Shown here piece after piece: positions 34,415 through 43,038 of a stretch of DNA of 64,000 nt (its first letter is position 1; each line of letters starts with the position of its first letter). The DNA lies in assembly GCF_004208415.1 (NCBI RefSeq), contig NZ_CP035758.1:1302001-1366000 (forward strand), given 5' to 3'. The notes beneath the pieces were generated by a model. The model made no database searches. It had not been told where the DNA came from and was given only the letters and a program-made list of their open reading frames with translations. Source of the DNA: Ktedonosporobacter rubrisoli (GTDB lineage Bacteria > Chloroflexota > Ktedonobacteria > Ktedonobacterales > Ktedonobacteraceae). The translations under genes were made by a program, and so were the position numbers.

Positions 34415-35359
34415 GTGTTGAGAGAGCGTGCAATAGTTATCTCGGCGCTAGCCGCATTGCTGCTCGCGGTTAGTCTATGGGGCCTGGCTCCCGTAGCTAA
34501 CCGCTACCTGATTACCTCAGCGCTGAGCGTCAAGCATCTTGTCTTGATGCGTTTTAGCATCTCAGCGTTACTGTGCATCCCGCTTGTCCTGCGCATCCGC
34601 AAGCAGGGCTGGGGAAAGCGCGAATGGCTGCGCGCCTTGCTCTGTGGTCTGGCCAACATCCTGGGCTACAACTTGATGATTACGATAGCCGTGCAATGGC
34701 TACCGGCTGGCATGACAGGCTTGCTGGCCTCTACCTCGCCGCTCTGGATCGCTCTCATCTCGTGGCTCTTCCTGCGCGAGCCACCAAGCAGAATAGAGCT
34801 TATAGGTCTGGCGCTTGGCCTGCTGGGCATCCTGATTCTGATCAGTTGGACCGTCTGGCGCGCGGAGCAACGCGAAGGCTTGCTGCTAGGCATGGCCATG
34901 GCCATCTTCGCGTTGCTCATGTGGGCCATCTATACTTTAGCCGTACGTCCGCTCAGCCGTAAGTATGGCTCACCGGTTGGCTCAGGTATTACGACGATAC
35001 TAGGCACGCTTCCGCTTCTCGTTCTGTGGGACCCGCATGTGCTACCCAGCTTTACGCAGCTCAGCGGACCTGCCTGGCTGGCCTTTGCCCTCCTCGCCCT
35101 GGGAAGCACTGTCATTGGCATTATGCTCTGGAACTTTGGGGTAGCCCATCTTCGCAGCACACAAGCAGCCAGCTTTATGAATCTCTTACCCATTGTCAGC
35201 GTGATTGGAGGCAGCCTGTTGCTCCACGAACAGATCACTCCCGTCGTGATTATTAGTAGCATAATCATTATCACAGGCATTATTGTCGCTCAGCTTCCTT
35301 CGCTACTGTCCAGCTCTTACAAGAGAACGTTACGCAAGCAGCCATCGACCGCCAAGTAG
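34415..35359 (+). CDS. EamA/DMT-superfamily transporter
   Basis: The 314 aa protein has ten membrane segments in two EamA repeats, starting ALAALLLAVSLWGLAPVANR and again at GLLLGMAMAIFALLMWAIYT. The family exports amino acids, sugars or metabolites. The GTG start at 34415 lies 5 bp after the RidA-like stop and has GAGGG upstream; TTG 34418 is possible. The two genes form an operon that the TrmB regulator probably controls, suggesting coupled processing and export of a metabolite. Confidence 0.87.
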   Translation: MLRERAIVISALAALLLAVSLWGLAPVANRYLITSALSVKHLVLMRFSISALLCIPLVLRIRKQGWGKREWLRALLCGLANILGYNLMITIAVQWLPAGMTGLLASTSPLWIALISWLFLREPPSRIELIGLALGLLGILILISWTVWRAEQREGLLLGMAMAIFALLMWAIYTLAVRPLSRKYGSPVGSGITTILGTLPLLVLWDPHVLPSFTQLSGPAWLAFALLALGSTVIGIMLWNFGVAHLRSTQAASFMNLLPIVSVIGGSLLLHEQITPVVIISSIIIITGIIVAQLPSLLSSSYKRTLRKQPSTAK

Positions 35360-35544
35360 CGCTCATGAAAACTACCGTTTAGATCGAGCGAGCAAACTAG
35401 AGCTCATCATGCTTTGTTGCAATAACACATGGGCTGTCTTCATCAATGAAAACAAGGCAGCCTCGCCAGATAGCTTGCTCCGACACATTCCTCACGATCC
35501 ACAGCTCTATTTTTCGCTTTATGCCACAGCAGCACAGAAAAAAT

Positions 35545-35570
35545 TGAAACGTTTCTCTTTACTCAACGAC
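35545..35570 (+). promoter_or_regulatory. Possible ECF-type autoregulatory promoter
   Basis: TGAAAC (35545-35550), a 16 bp spacer and CGAC (35567-35570) resemble the -35 and -10 elements of ECF-sigma promoters. The site lies 62 bp before the sigma gene start. The -35 element also sits in the palindrome GAAACGTTTC. Confidence 0.4.
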
Positions 35571-35631
35571 TTACTAGTGAGATCTTAAACAGCAGATGTA
35601 AAGGAGCGGAAAATAGGTGCAGGAGCAGCAA

Positions 35632-36162
35632 ATGATATCTGAGGGATCACTTATCGCTGATCTCTATGAGCGCTTTGCCCCGAACGTACTAAAGTATATA
35701 CGCCGCCACGTCGCTACAAGAGAGCAAGCTGAGGATATATTGTTGGATGTATTTGTCGCGGCCTTAGAGAAGCCAGGCTTTGCGCAATTGGATGAGCAAC
35801 AACAACTGGCCTGGCTACGACGCGTCGCGCATAATAAATTTGTCGACTTGCAGCGGCATGCACAGCGGCATTCTCACCTTCCGCTAGAGACGGTTGAAGG
35901 CATGCTAAGCGATGACGAGCTTGCCCCTGAGCAGGTTATCTTGCGTCAGGAAGCGCACGAGCATTTAAGAATGCGCCTTGACGCTCTTCCAGTGACCCAG
36001 CGCGAGGTATTGCGTATGCGCTTTGCGAGCGGTCTGCGCTGCCTGGAAATTGGGCAAAGGATCAACAAGAGCGAAGGCGCGGCGCGCATCATACTTTCGC
36101 GCACGCTCAATCTCCTGCGTAGCAGCTACAAAAGAAATAGCGAGGAGGCAGACAGTGAATAA
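35632..36162 (+). CDS. RNA polymerase ECF-type sigma factor
   Basis: The 176 aa protein contains region 2 (DLYERFAPNVLKYIRRHV, then ATREQAEDILLDVFVAAL, then AWLRRVAHNKFVDLQRHAQR) and region 4 (LPVTQREVLRMRFASGLRCL, then EIGQRINKSEGAARIILSRT). The ATG at 35632 has AGGAG six bases upstream; GTG 35617 is an alternative five codons earlier. Its 3' end overlaps the next gene by 8 bp, so sigma and partner are co-translated. The partner is a membrane-anchored beta-propeller protein, a likely anti-sigma or sensor. Confidence 0.88.
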   Translation: MISEGSLIADLYERFAPNVLKYIRRHVATREQAEDILLDVFVAALEKPGFAQLDEQQQLAWLRRVAHNKFVDLQRHAQRHSHLPLETVEGMLSDDELAPEQVILRQEAHEHLRMRLDALPVTQREVLRMRFASGLRCLEIGQRINKSEGAARIILSRTLNLLRSSYKRNSEEADSE

Positions 36163-37687
36163 GCATGAGCAAATGTTTCGGCCAGAGGAAGTTGATGAGC
36201 AAATAGATGAGCTTGTCTGGGGACCGCAGCAGGCGGAAGCCTCGGCCAATGCCTCTCTCGTGAAAGAACTCTATAACATTCATCGGGAAGAGCAAGAAGA
36301 GCATGAGATATTAGAAACGGTACGCGCACGCCTGCTGAAGCAAATTGAAGAGAGAACTCCCGCAAGCTTAAAAGAAGCCCTACACGCGCAAGATGCCAGG
36401 CAAGAGGCAGAATTAGTCATATCCAGCCTACCCTCTAAAAGTGAGGCACGCACACGACGCACGTTCAAAGGCTCCGCCATGCTTGTGGCTTCAATCCTTT
36501 TTATAGTTGTGCTTACAGGAAGTGGACTTGCTCTCCTCACGTTTGCACCAATGCGCCAGGCCACTCTCCTTTCTTCTCAGGACATGACTGCCCCTCTTTC
36601 GGCCACGGGCATTTATGTAAGTGGCAGCGGCATCATCTACCGGGCAGATATCCAGACGGGCAAAGTGCTATGGACCTATCGCTTGGCGAGCTCGAAGTTT
36701 AATAATATCCAGATCCTGCAGAGCGTTACGCGTTTGATCGTCGCTGACGATAAGGTCTACGCATTAGTCAGCGGTCCTCTAGCAAAGGGCCAAAATTCGG
36801 GCGATCATATTGTGCTGGCCCTGGATGCCAGAACTGGCCAGAAGCTCTGGTCCTACGAGGCCAATAGTGCTGAGGAGAACAGCATACACGGCCTGACGCT
36901 CATGGATGGAATGCTCTACGCCACAGTGAACGATGCCGATTCCACCATAATTTATGCCATCGATCCTCATTATGGTACAAAACGACTTGTCTATGAATTC
37001 ATGCCTACGTTCTCAGACATCCATCTCACAGGGGATAATCATATTCTCTACCTGGCGACATCTGATGGACTACGCGCGATCGATACAACAAACGGTGGCT
37101 CCCAGCTCTGGTACGTGCCAAGACCCGATCCGAATCCAGATATGATCTTGACTGGCCTTCACGTGCGCAATAATGTGCTCTTGCTTGCTCTTTCCAGCAA
37201 TGAAAAAGGCTATGTCTATGCCTTTAACGCCAGGACTGGTCAGAAACTCTGGCAATCAGAACAAACACACGAGCTCGTGATGGATCTTCTCGCCACAAAT
37301 AACGCTGTATACTTTGGTTCGCCTGATTATTGGTTTTATGCCTATGATTTGCAAACGGGCAAGCTGCTCTGGAAACAGCAGCTTGGGGCTATCGAAGAGG
37401 CTCCAGCCTACGATGGCAAGACAATCTATGTAGCGGTGAATGGCGATGCCAACTCGTTTTATGGCGTAAAGGCTTTGAATGCAGCAAATGGGCATGAACT
37501 CTGGCAAGCCAGTACCAATGGCACCCCCGGCCAACCTGTCTTCGCCAATAATACGATTTATGCCCTCAACGGTGGGATCTTTGCCTTCAAAGCTAAAAAT
37601 GGCACTCTCCTCTGGAATGCCGCTGCCCCTACATTGCCAGACGGAACTCCTAGCTTTGTAGTAGCTACAATCCAGGTTGTTCCATAG
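36155..37687 (+). CDS. Membrane-anchored PQQ-type beta-propeller protein, putative anti-sigma/sensor
   Basis: The 510 aa product has three parts: a charged cytoplasmic N-terminus of about 100 residues, a single membrane helix (SAMLVASILFIVVLTGSGLA, about 107-127), and an extracellular domain of PQQ-like propeller blades. Repeated signatures are YRADIQTGKVLWTYRL, ALDARTGQKLWSYEA, AFNARTGQKLWQSEQ, AYDLQTGKLLWKQQL and ALNAANGHELWQAST. GTG 36155 follows AGGAGG and overlaps the sigma gene. N-terminal anti-sigma activity with an outside sensor domain is inferred from this order. The cytoplasmic part has no clear zinc-finger motif. Confidence 0.78.
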   Translation: MNKHEQMFRPEEVDEQIDELVWGPQQAEASANASLVKELYNIHREEQEEHEILETVRARLLKQIEERTPASLKEALHAQDARQEAELVISSLPSKSEARTRRTFKGSAMLVASILFIVVLTGSGLALLTFAPMRQATLLSSQDMTAPLSATGIYVSGSGIIYRADIQTGKVLWTYRLASSKFNNIQILQSVTRLIVADDKVYALVSGPLAKGQNSGDHIVLALDARTGQKLWSYEANSAEENSIHGLTLMDGMLYATVNDADSTIIYAIDPHYGTKRLVYEFMPTFSDIHLTGDNHILYLATSDGLRAIDTTNGGSQLWYVPRPDPNPDMILTGLHVRNNVLLLALSSNEKGYVYAFNARTGQKLWQSEQTHELVMDLLATNNAVYFGSPDYWFYAYDLQTGKLLWKQQLGAIEEAPAYDGKTIYVAVNGDANSFYGVKALNAANGHELWQASTNGTPGQPVFANNTIYALNGGIFAFKAKNGTLLWNAAAPTLPDGTPSFVVATIQVVP

Positions 37688-37714
37688 AGGTAAAGAATTT
37701 ACCGAATTAACGAG

Positions 37715-37769
37715 AAGCGAGTAGCAGAGAAGCATACCTGGCGTCAGGGCCTCTGCTACACGCTTTTTT
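37715..37769 (+). terminator. Intrinsic terminator after the sigma/propeller operon
   Basis: AAGCGAGTAGCAGAG and CTCTGCTACACGCTT form a long stem with one A-A mismatch and a 20 nt loop, ending in CTTTTTTA. It lies 28 bp after the stop codon. Confidence 0.85.
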
Positions 37770-38005
37770 ATGCGTGGTCCACTAGAGAAGATGCCAGCGT
37801 TGGCAACAGCCTCACGCCGCACGCCTGCATATAAAAGGTGCTCTGGTTTCTCACAGGTACCTACAGCACTTTTTAGTGCCTTCTTGCCAGAAAAGCCTTG
37901 CTCCCTTAAAGTAGCTTTGAGGGCAGAGACGCCGGGCTCGCCTCAACTCGGTCGTAAGCAAGTACGCTACTGAAGCGGCAAATTTCCTGGAGATGGAGAT
38001 CTGAT

Positions 38006-38896
38006 ATGTATCGATCCTTTCGTTTTGGCGTATTGATCGGGCGCCTTGACACGCGTCCCACCTGGATAACGCAGGTGCGCAAAGCAGAAGACCTTGGCTA
38101 TGCAACGCTCTCGATCCCCGATCACGTGACGGGAGCCCTTGCGCCTCTTACGGCACTGGGAGTCGCGGCAGGCGTTAGCAGTACATTACGCCTTGGTAGC
38201 TTTGTCTTCAATAACGATTATCGCCATCCGGCTGTGCTGGCCAAGGAGCTTGCTACGCTCGATGTGCTATCTGAAGGGCGCCTTGAAATAGGTATTGGGG
38301 CTGGCTTTCTTGAGAGCAACTATACGCAGATGGGCCTTCCCTTTGATGCAGCTGATACGCGTATTCGTCGCCTGGAAGAGGCTATTAAAGTTATGAAGTT
38401 ACTCTTCACGACGGAAAGCGCCACTTTTTCCGGTTCATTTTATACGCTCAACGAGATGAGCGCTCAACCGAAACCGCTGCAAAAACCCCATCCGCCCTTG
38501 CTGATCGGCGGCTCGGGCCAGCGTTTGCTCTCACTGGCCGCAAGGGAGGCCACAAGCATCAACTTTGGCAATTTAGGCAGTCATGAGCTCATTGAGCAAA
38601 AAATTGCCTGGTTCAGAGAAGCGGCCGGGGAGCGCTTCGATCACATTGAGCTGGGCTTTCCCACCTTTGGGGTACATCTCAACGGAAGGACGAGATCGGG
38701 GAGCGAGGAGACCAGGAGCACAGGCGGGGCCCCACTCTTTGCTCCTCCCGCCTTCCAGGTGCTCAGCGGCAGCCTTGAGCAGATTCGTGAGGAACTGCTC
38801 AGGCGGCGAGAAATGTATGGCTTCTCCTACATTCAAGTCCAGGAAGCTGACATGGAGGCTTTCGCTCCGCTTGTTGCCAGCCTGAGCGGCAAATAA
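38006..38896 (+). CDS. LLM-class (luciferase-like, F420-type) oxidoreductase
   Basis: The 296 aa protein begins FRFGVLIGRLDTRPTWITQV and has the TIM-barrel blocks AEDLGYATLSIPDHVTG, LRLGSFVFNNDYRHPAVLAK and EGRLEIGIGAGFLESNYTQM. The last block, with PPLLIGGSGQRLLSLAA, is typical of F420-dependent members (TIGR03621-like). Such enzymes reduce or oxidise small molecules using deazaflavin. ATG 38006 starts a monocistronic gene. The cofactor is inferred from family resemblance and not from a diagnostic residue. Confidence 0.83.
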   Translation: MYRSFRFGVLIGRLDTRPTWITQVRKAEDLGYATLSIPDHVTGALAPLTALGVAAGVSSTLRLGSFVFNNDYRHPAVLAKELATLDVLSEGRLEIGIGAGFLESNYTQMGLPFDAADTRIRRLEEAIKVMKLLFTTESATFSGSFYTLNEMSAQPKPLQKPHPPLLIGGSGQRLLSLAAREATSINFGNLGSHELIEQKIAWFREAAGERFDHIELGFPTFGVHLNGRTRSGSEETRSTGGAPLFAPPAFQVLSGSLEQIREELLRRREMYGFSYIQVQEADMEAFAPLVASLSGK

Positions 38897-38933
38897 GCTG
38901 CAAGCGAGTTGGCTACACTTTATCGATGGAGCC

Positions 38934-39770
38934 TTACTTGTCCCTGGTGGTCCCCGCCTGCGAGCTCCACAGCCAATAGCGTTCATACGTATATTGGAGC
39001 AGACCTATAGTCGCAGCCTCCTCATCAGCAGAGATCAGACCACTCCTGTGCTGATTGGTTGGCGCATCGCCTATCAGGGCAGACCAGGGCTCGCCCAGTG
39101 TTTGCTGGCACCAATGTGCGGCAGCAGGTTTGGAGGCTACATCTGCGGTGCCAAGCGTATAGAGCAGACGGCATAGGGTCAGGACGACAAAGGCTTGATT
39201 TTCGCGCTCACGCAGCCAGGGCAGCCAGGTGGGATCATGCTCCTTATCGTCCAGCCACATCTGTGGAATCGCGATGACAGCGCGCCGCATGGCAGTGGGA
39301 TCAATAGGAGCGATAAGCGCGCGAAGAGAGGGACCAACAACGCTCACCCCATACTCGCGAAGTGTATAGAGCTGAAAGATCCAGCCAATTTCGAGATGAT
39401 CCATATTGAGCTCGCCACCTTTTTCAAGCTGGGGATAGCGGGCTTCAGTTGGGGCAAGGTGATTAAGGGCTTCCCGAGGAATATAGGCCACCTCTATACG
39501 CTTCGCCCAGGGTGAGGAACTGTTGGCAAAGCGCGCATGCATCTCGCGCAAGGCCGCAATGCGCTCAGCTGAAAGCTCAGAGGTCGTTACGACGATAAAG
39601 TCAATATCGCTGTGGCCAGGATCGAAATCCCCCAGGGCTAGCGAGCCATAGAGATAGAGACCATAGAAATGATTCTCCTGACCACCTAAAAGGGCCTGAA
39701 TGCAGGCCACAAAATCGCGCAGTACCTCATTAACATCATTGTAGCGCGTCGGTTGTAGAGCTTTTTCCAT
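38934..39770 (-). CDS. Nucleotidyltransferase, aminoglycoside adenylyltransferase-like (AadA type)
   Basis: The 278 aa product has the nucleotidyltransferase active-site motif YGSLALGDFDPGHSDIDF (GSx9DxD type) near residue 50 and a helical C-terminal half with LPWLRERENQAFVVLTLCRL, as in AadA and DUF4111 enzymes. This family transfers AMP to streptomycin or spectinomycin, but environmental homologues need not confer resistance. ATG 39770 is chosen over a GTG three codons upstream. The neighbouring LLM gene is on the other strand, so this is a single-gene unit. Confidence 0.78.
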   Translation of the reverse strand: MEKALQPTRYNDVNEVLRDFVACIQALLGGQENHFYGLYLYGSLALGDFDPGHSDIDFIVVTTSELSAERIAALREMHARFANSSSPWAKRIEVAYIPREALNHLAPTEARYPQLEKGGELNMDHLEIGWIFQLYTLREYGVSVVGPSLRALIAPIDPTAMRRAVIAIPQMWLDDKEHDPTWLPWLRERENQAFVVLTLCRLLYTLGTADVASKPAAAHWCQQTLGEPWSALIGDAPTNQHRSGLISADEEAATIGLLQYTYERYWLWSSQAGTTRDK

Positions 39771-39779
39771 GCATGCCAC

Positions 39780-40098
39780 TTTCTAGCAAACTATCGCGCA
39801 TAAGGCCAGCCTGACGCTTGAGCACTTCCAGATGGTCAGTATATCTGCTTTCTTATATTCGTGCAAGCGCTTTGCTCCTGGAGCATGCGCAGAACCTCCT
39901 CTGGCTCTGTTCGGATGCGGCCTCCTATATCACTGGAGCAATCTTGCCGGTTGACTGTGGACTTGTGATGCCTTGATCAATTCCCATTGGGGAAGCGTGT
40001 AAAAAAGACGAAAATTACGCACGCATCCTCAATACAAAATCATTCTCTACAAAAAAGAGTTAACTATGCGCTAAGCAGGATTGCATAGACATTTTTGC
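39780..40098. other. Intergenic region upstream of the TetR promoter
   Basis: About 320 bases with no convincing reading frame. Nothing apart from general AT-rich promoter-like DNA is visible until the TTGACA box at 40099. Confidence 0.35.
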
Positions 40099-40144
40099 TT
40101 GACAAAATTTCCCCGCTTTGCTAAAATTTGATTAAGCAATCAAA
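40099..40144 (+). promoter_or_regulatory. Promoter and operator of the TetR regulator gene
   Basis: TTGACA (40099-40104) and TAAAAT (40122-40127) are 17 bp apart. TTTGATTAAGCAATCAAA (40127-40144) is a perfect palindrome with 7 bp arms around AAGC, placed at the start site. This is the classic autorepression layout. The leader to the ATG is about 145 nt. Confidence 0.72.
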
Positions 40145-40280
40145 AAACTGTTTATTTGAACAATAAAGACATGATGCAACCCATGTCGTTAGGCTGTTGG
40201 CCATTGCGGAAAATATTGCTATTGTAACAAGGGCATGTCTCTATCTCTTATGAAGAGGGGCAAGGAAAACGAGAGACAAA

Positions 40281-40946
40281 ATGAGTGATCAGAAGCAAGA
40301 GAAAGTGGCAAAAAACGAGAAGATAGAAGAAAAGCACTCGTTCATCGCCGAGGCCAGGCGGGCGCAGATCATCGATGCAGCCATTACAACCCTGGATGAG
40401 ATAGGTTATATCAACGCCAGCCTGGCCCAGATTGCCAAGCGCGCCAGGATCAGCACGGCTTTAATCTCCTATCATTTCCGTGATAAGCAAGATCTGATGA
40501 ACCAGACCTTAGTTACGCTTATAGCCGAGAACACAGCGTATATCTTAGACAGAACGCAGGCTGCCTCGACCGCGCGGGAGAAGCTTCGCGCCTATATTCT
40601 TTCCAGTCTGACCTACCAGGCGACGCACCCAAAGCACAATACGGCCCTGTTGGAGATTATCTTCCATGCGCGCACACCCGAAGACGTTCCCTACTATAAG
40701 CTTGGTGATGAAGAAGAGGAGCAACTGCTCCTCGAATTGCAAGAGATTCTGCGCGCCGGGCAGAGCACAGGAGAATTCCGCCAGTTCAAGATAAGCGTCA
40801 TGGCAAACGCCATCCGGGGAGCGATCAGCGAATTCATGCTGAATCCGAACCTCATTGACCAGCTCGATCTTGAAGTATACAGCGCCGAGCTCGTGGAGAT
40901 CTTTGAGCGCGCTATCATGAAGAATCAAGAAAGTGCATTTTCTTGA
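40281..40946 (+). CDS. TetR-family transcriptional regulator
   Basis: The 221 aa protein has an unusually charged 20-residue N-terminus, then the HTH (QIIDAAITTLDEIGYINASL, then IAKRARISTALISYHFRDKQ) and an all-helical ligand domain. The palindrome at its promoter suggests autoregulation. It is followed by a membrane-protein gene 54 bp downstream, probably in the same operon and the likely target. The ligand is unknown. Confidence 0.88.
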   Translation: MSDQKQEKVAKNEKIEEKHSFIAEARRAQIIDAAITTLDEIGYINASLAQIAKRARISTALISYHFRDKQDLMNQTLVTLIAENTAYILDRTQAASTAREKLRAYILSSLTYQATHPKHNTALLEIIFHARTPEDVPYYKLGDEEEEQLLLELQEILRAGQSTGEFRQFKISVMANAIRGAISEFMLNPNLIDQLDLEVYSAELVEIFERAIMKNQESAFS

Positions 40947-41000
40947 TTTCTCAACATTCATGAAACGGAACCATACCCACTGTTCACGAAAGGATAGTTT

Positions 41001-41627
41001 ATGATTAACAGCGAGGATGCTCTCAAGCGCGTGCAGGATGGGGCAGCGCCAGAGGACTGGCATGTTCATTACGCCAAAAAGGATTTTTTTGTTGAGCAAG
41101 CTTTCATTTGCTTCTTGCTGCTGTTCGTCTTAATCGCTTTTCTTGTCTGGTATATCCTGAATCCGCACATGATTGTCATGCGCGGCTTCCTTCTAGATTG
41201 GCTGCCAGGACCCTTGCGCACATTCATCATAGCCAATTTTTCGGGATTTCTACATTTTAGCAATACACAACTGTGGCGCATTCTTGATTATCTCTCTGCG
41301 GCTATCGTGGGCGGCTTCCTCCTGCTGGTCGGGCTTGATGGCATCGAGAATGCCAAAAAGCCTCACGCACAGCTCTTGCTGATACGTCCGGATGGTCTTA
41401 TCCTTAAACAAGAGGAGAATAAAACGACAGTTATCGACTACAAGGCCTTGAGCGACCTCATCATTAGCGAGTATAAGGACGACAAGGTAAAGCTGGCCCT
41501 CATCAATAAAGAGGACGGCGAAGAAAAGACGCTAGCCCTTGATAAGCGTTTCGGCGATCCCAGAAAGCTAGCTCGCGACATTCTCAAGGCCTATCAGGAC
41601 CAGCAAGCGGGGGAAGCGCGCCGCTAA
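41001..41627 (+). CDS. Uncharacterised membrane protein co-transcribed with TetR
   Basis: The 208 aa product has two membrane segments, AFICFLLLFVLIAFLVWYIL and LSAAIVGGFLLLVGLDGI, followed by a cytoplasmic domain of about 85 residues that looks like a small PH-like beta sandwich (LLLIRPDGLILKQEENKTTV, then LSDLIISEYKDDKVKLALIN). I cannot assign a family. Its 3' end is partly duplicated at 42890-42994 by the adjacent tandem duplication. Confidence 0.65.
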   Translation: MINSEDALKRVQDGAAPEDWHVHYAKKDFFVEQAFICFLLLFVLIAFLVWYILNPHMIVMRGFLLDWLPGPLRTFIIANFSGFLHFSNTQLWRILDYLSAAIVGGFLLLVGLDGIENAKKPHAQLLLIRPDGLILKQEENKTTVIDYKALSDLIISEYKDDKVKLALINKEDGEEKTLALDKRFGDPRKLARDILKAYQDQQAGEARR

Positions 41628-41674
41628 CCCTGCGTTATTTATCCCAGGCTAAAATTATTAAGCATACTCAGCAA

Positions 41675-42592
41675 CTAAACACTTGTATTCGTCCCCCAGG
41701 CCGTGAGCATACGCCAGGTAATCACAAGATCGGGCTGCTGCAGGTCGCTGAGCATGCGCTGATAGAGCTCCTCGTAGTCCTCTGGGAGCCCTCGCCATTT
41801 CCGAATAAAGGGTAGAGCCGTGCGAAAGCCCAATTTCATATCTTCAGCAAAATGCTGCCCCTGCTCGGTTCCCATGCGGTATTCGGTAACGTACTCGCGC
41901 GTCTGCACCTGCTGTACCCCATGCTGCTGCAGTAAGTGCGCCAGCTCACTGACCATCCCATCGCTCTTTGCTGTAAATAAATGCCCAGCCTGGTGGAACG
42001 CCTCTACGAGAAGCTCAAACAGGCGCTTACTTGCCACACTGCTGCTATAGGTCATCGCATCGCTCTCCGTGACACGAATCACGCCGCCCGGCTTACATAT
42101 GCGCTGATACTCGCTGAGCAGCTTGGGCCAATCCCAGGTCCGCAACCAGCTGCCCGCCGCACGATGATTGACCAGATCAAAATAGTGCCGAGGGAAATCA
42201 AGCCTGCGCAAGGCATCCATCACCTGAAACTCAACGCGCTCACTGACGCCTTGAGCCTCGGCTTGATCGCGGGCATACGCCAGCAAGTTCCTGCTCGCAT
42301 CCACGCCAATGAGCAGCGAAAGATGGGGATAGGTTTGCGCGGCTTCAATGAGCCAATCGCCGGTTCCACATCCCACATCCAGGATACGGGAAAAGCGGCT
42401 CGGATCGGGCTGTTCGGGCAGCACACCACCCATCGCCTTAGTCAACATCTGATCCTGAATATGCAGACGAGTCAACTCGGCTTCGTTAGAGCGATCCTGG
42501 ACAAAATAGGTGCTTGGTTGTTCTTGGGGTTGCTGAGGAGAGGATGTCACGCTAGCGCCTCCTTGCTCTGGAATTCTGCCTCTCTGCCCCAT
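41675..42592 (-). CDS. Class I SAM methyltransferase, duplicated copy 1
   Basis: A 305 aa methyltransferase with RILDVGCGTGDWLIEAAQ (motif I), LIGVDASRNLLAYARDQA (motif II), VEFQVMDALRRLDFPRHYFD and CKPGGVIRVTESD. It has a 40-residue N-terminal extension. Residues 1 to about 178 are identical to copy 2 at 43039, while the C-terminal part differs at many positions. Both genes have the same surroundings because they lie in a 1364 bp tandem duplication. The substrate is unknown; no product-specific partner is evident. Confidence 0.87.
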   Translation of the reverse strand: MGQRGRIPEQGGASVTSSPQQPQEQPSTYFVQDRSNEAELTRLHIQDQMLTKAMGGVLPEQPDPSRFSRILDVGCGTGDWLIEAAQTYPHLSLLIGVDASRNLLAYARDQAEAQGVSERVEFQVMDALRRLDFPRHYFDLVNHRAAGSWLRTWDWPKLLSEYQRICKPGGVIRVTESDAMTYSSSVASKRLFELLVEAFHQAGHLFTAKSDGMVSELAHLLQQHGVQQVQTREYVTEYRMGTEQGQHFAEDMKLGFRTALPFIRKWRGLPEDYEELYQRMLSDLQQPDLVITWRMLTAWGTNTSV

Positions 42593-42753
42593 GCTCTATG
42601 TAGCATGGGCTCATGCTCTCAGTATAGCAAATCTTTGTACATCGTGTCGAGCAGCTAGTACCCGACTTTGGTCCTTTCTTTCATTCTTCCCGTGGTTCTG
42701 CGGCCATCTGGGAAAGCGAACATACTGAGCAGCGATGATCTTGAGCCGAAGGC

Positions 42754-42840
42754 TTAGCATTGCTGCGCAGCCTGCCATCTCTGGCGCAAGACATGCTTTT
42801 GAATCTTCCCTCCCGAGGTGCGCAGCAGCTCAGTTACCGA
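42754..42840 (-). pseudogene. Relic of the 3' end of the AMP-dependent ligase gene
   Basis: The minus strand reads LRTSGGKIQKHVLRQRWQAA then QQC and a stop, equivalent to LPRTSVGKIQKHVLRLKWQA at the end of the intact ligase (44118). It lies exactly 1364 bp from that end, as the duplication predicts. It carries several substitutions. Confidence 0.7.
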
Positions 42841-42889
42841 AAGGAGCTCGGATAAAAAACGCAGATCAGGATGCTCCTTCACACCTCAC

Positions 42890-42994
42890 CTGGATGGCAC
42901 AGACCTCGGACAAAAGCGCCGAGCTGGCAGGGCAGGCCCGCGAGCTTCTCAAGGCCTAGCAGGGCCAGCAGGCAGGGGAAGCGCGCCGCTAGCT
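42890..42994 (+). pseudogene. Relic of the 3' end of the TetR-linked membrane-protein gene
   Basis: The plus strand reads ARELLKA, stop, QGQQAGEARR, stop, matching ARDILKAYQDQQAGEARR at the end of the gene at 41001. An in-frame TAG shows it is not translated. Together with the ligase relic at 42754 it defines the junction of the tandem duplication. Confidence 0.65.
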
Positions 42995-43038
42995 CTGTAT
43001 CATTTCGCCGGGTTAATATAAACAGGCACACTAAGAGA

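Noticed and set aside
35283..35588. Small frame between the EamA and sigma genes
   Set aside because: It overlaps the EamA end, has no ribosome site and covers the probable sigma promoter.
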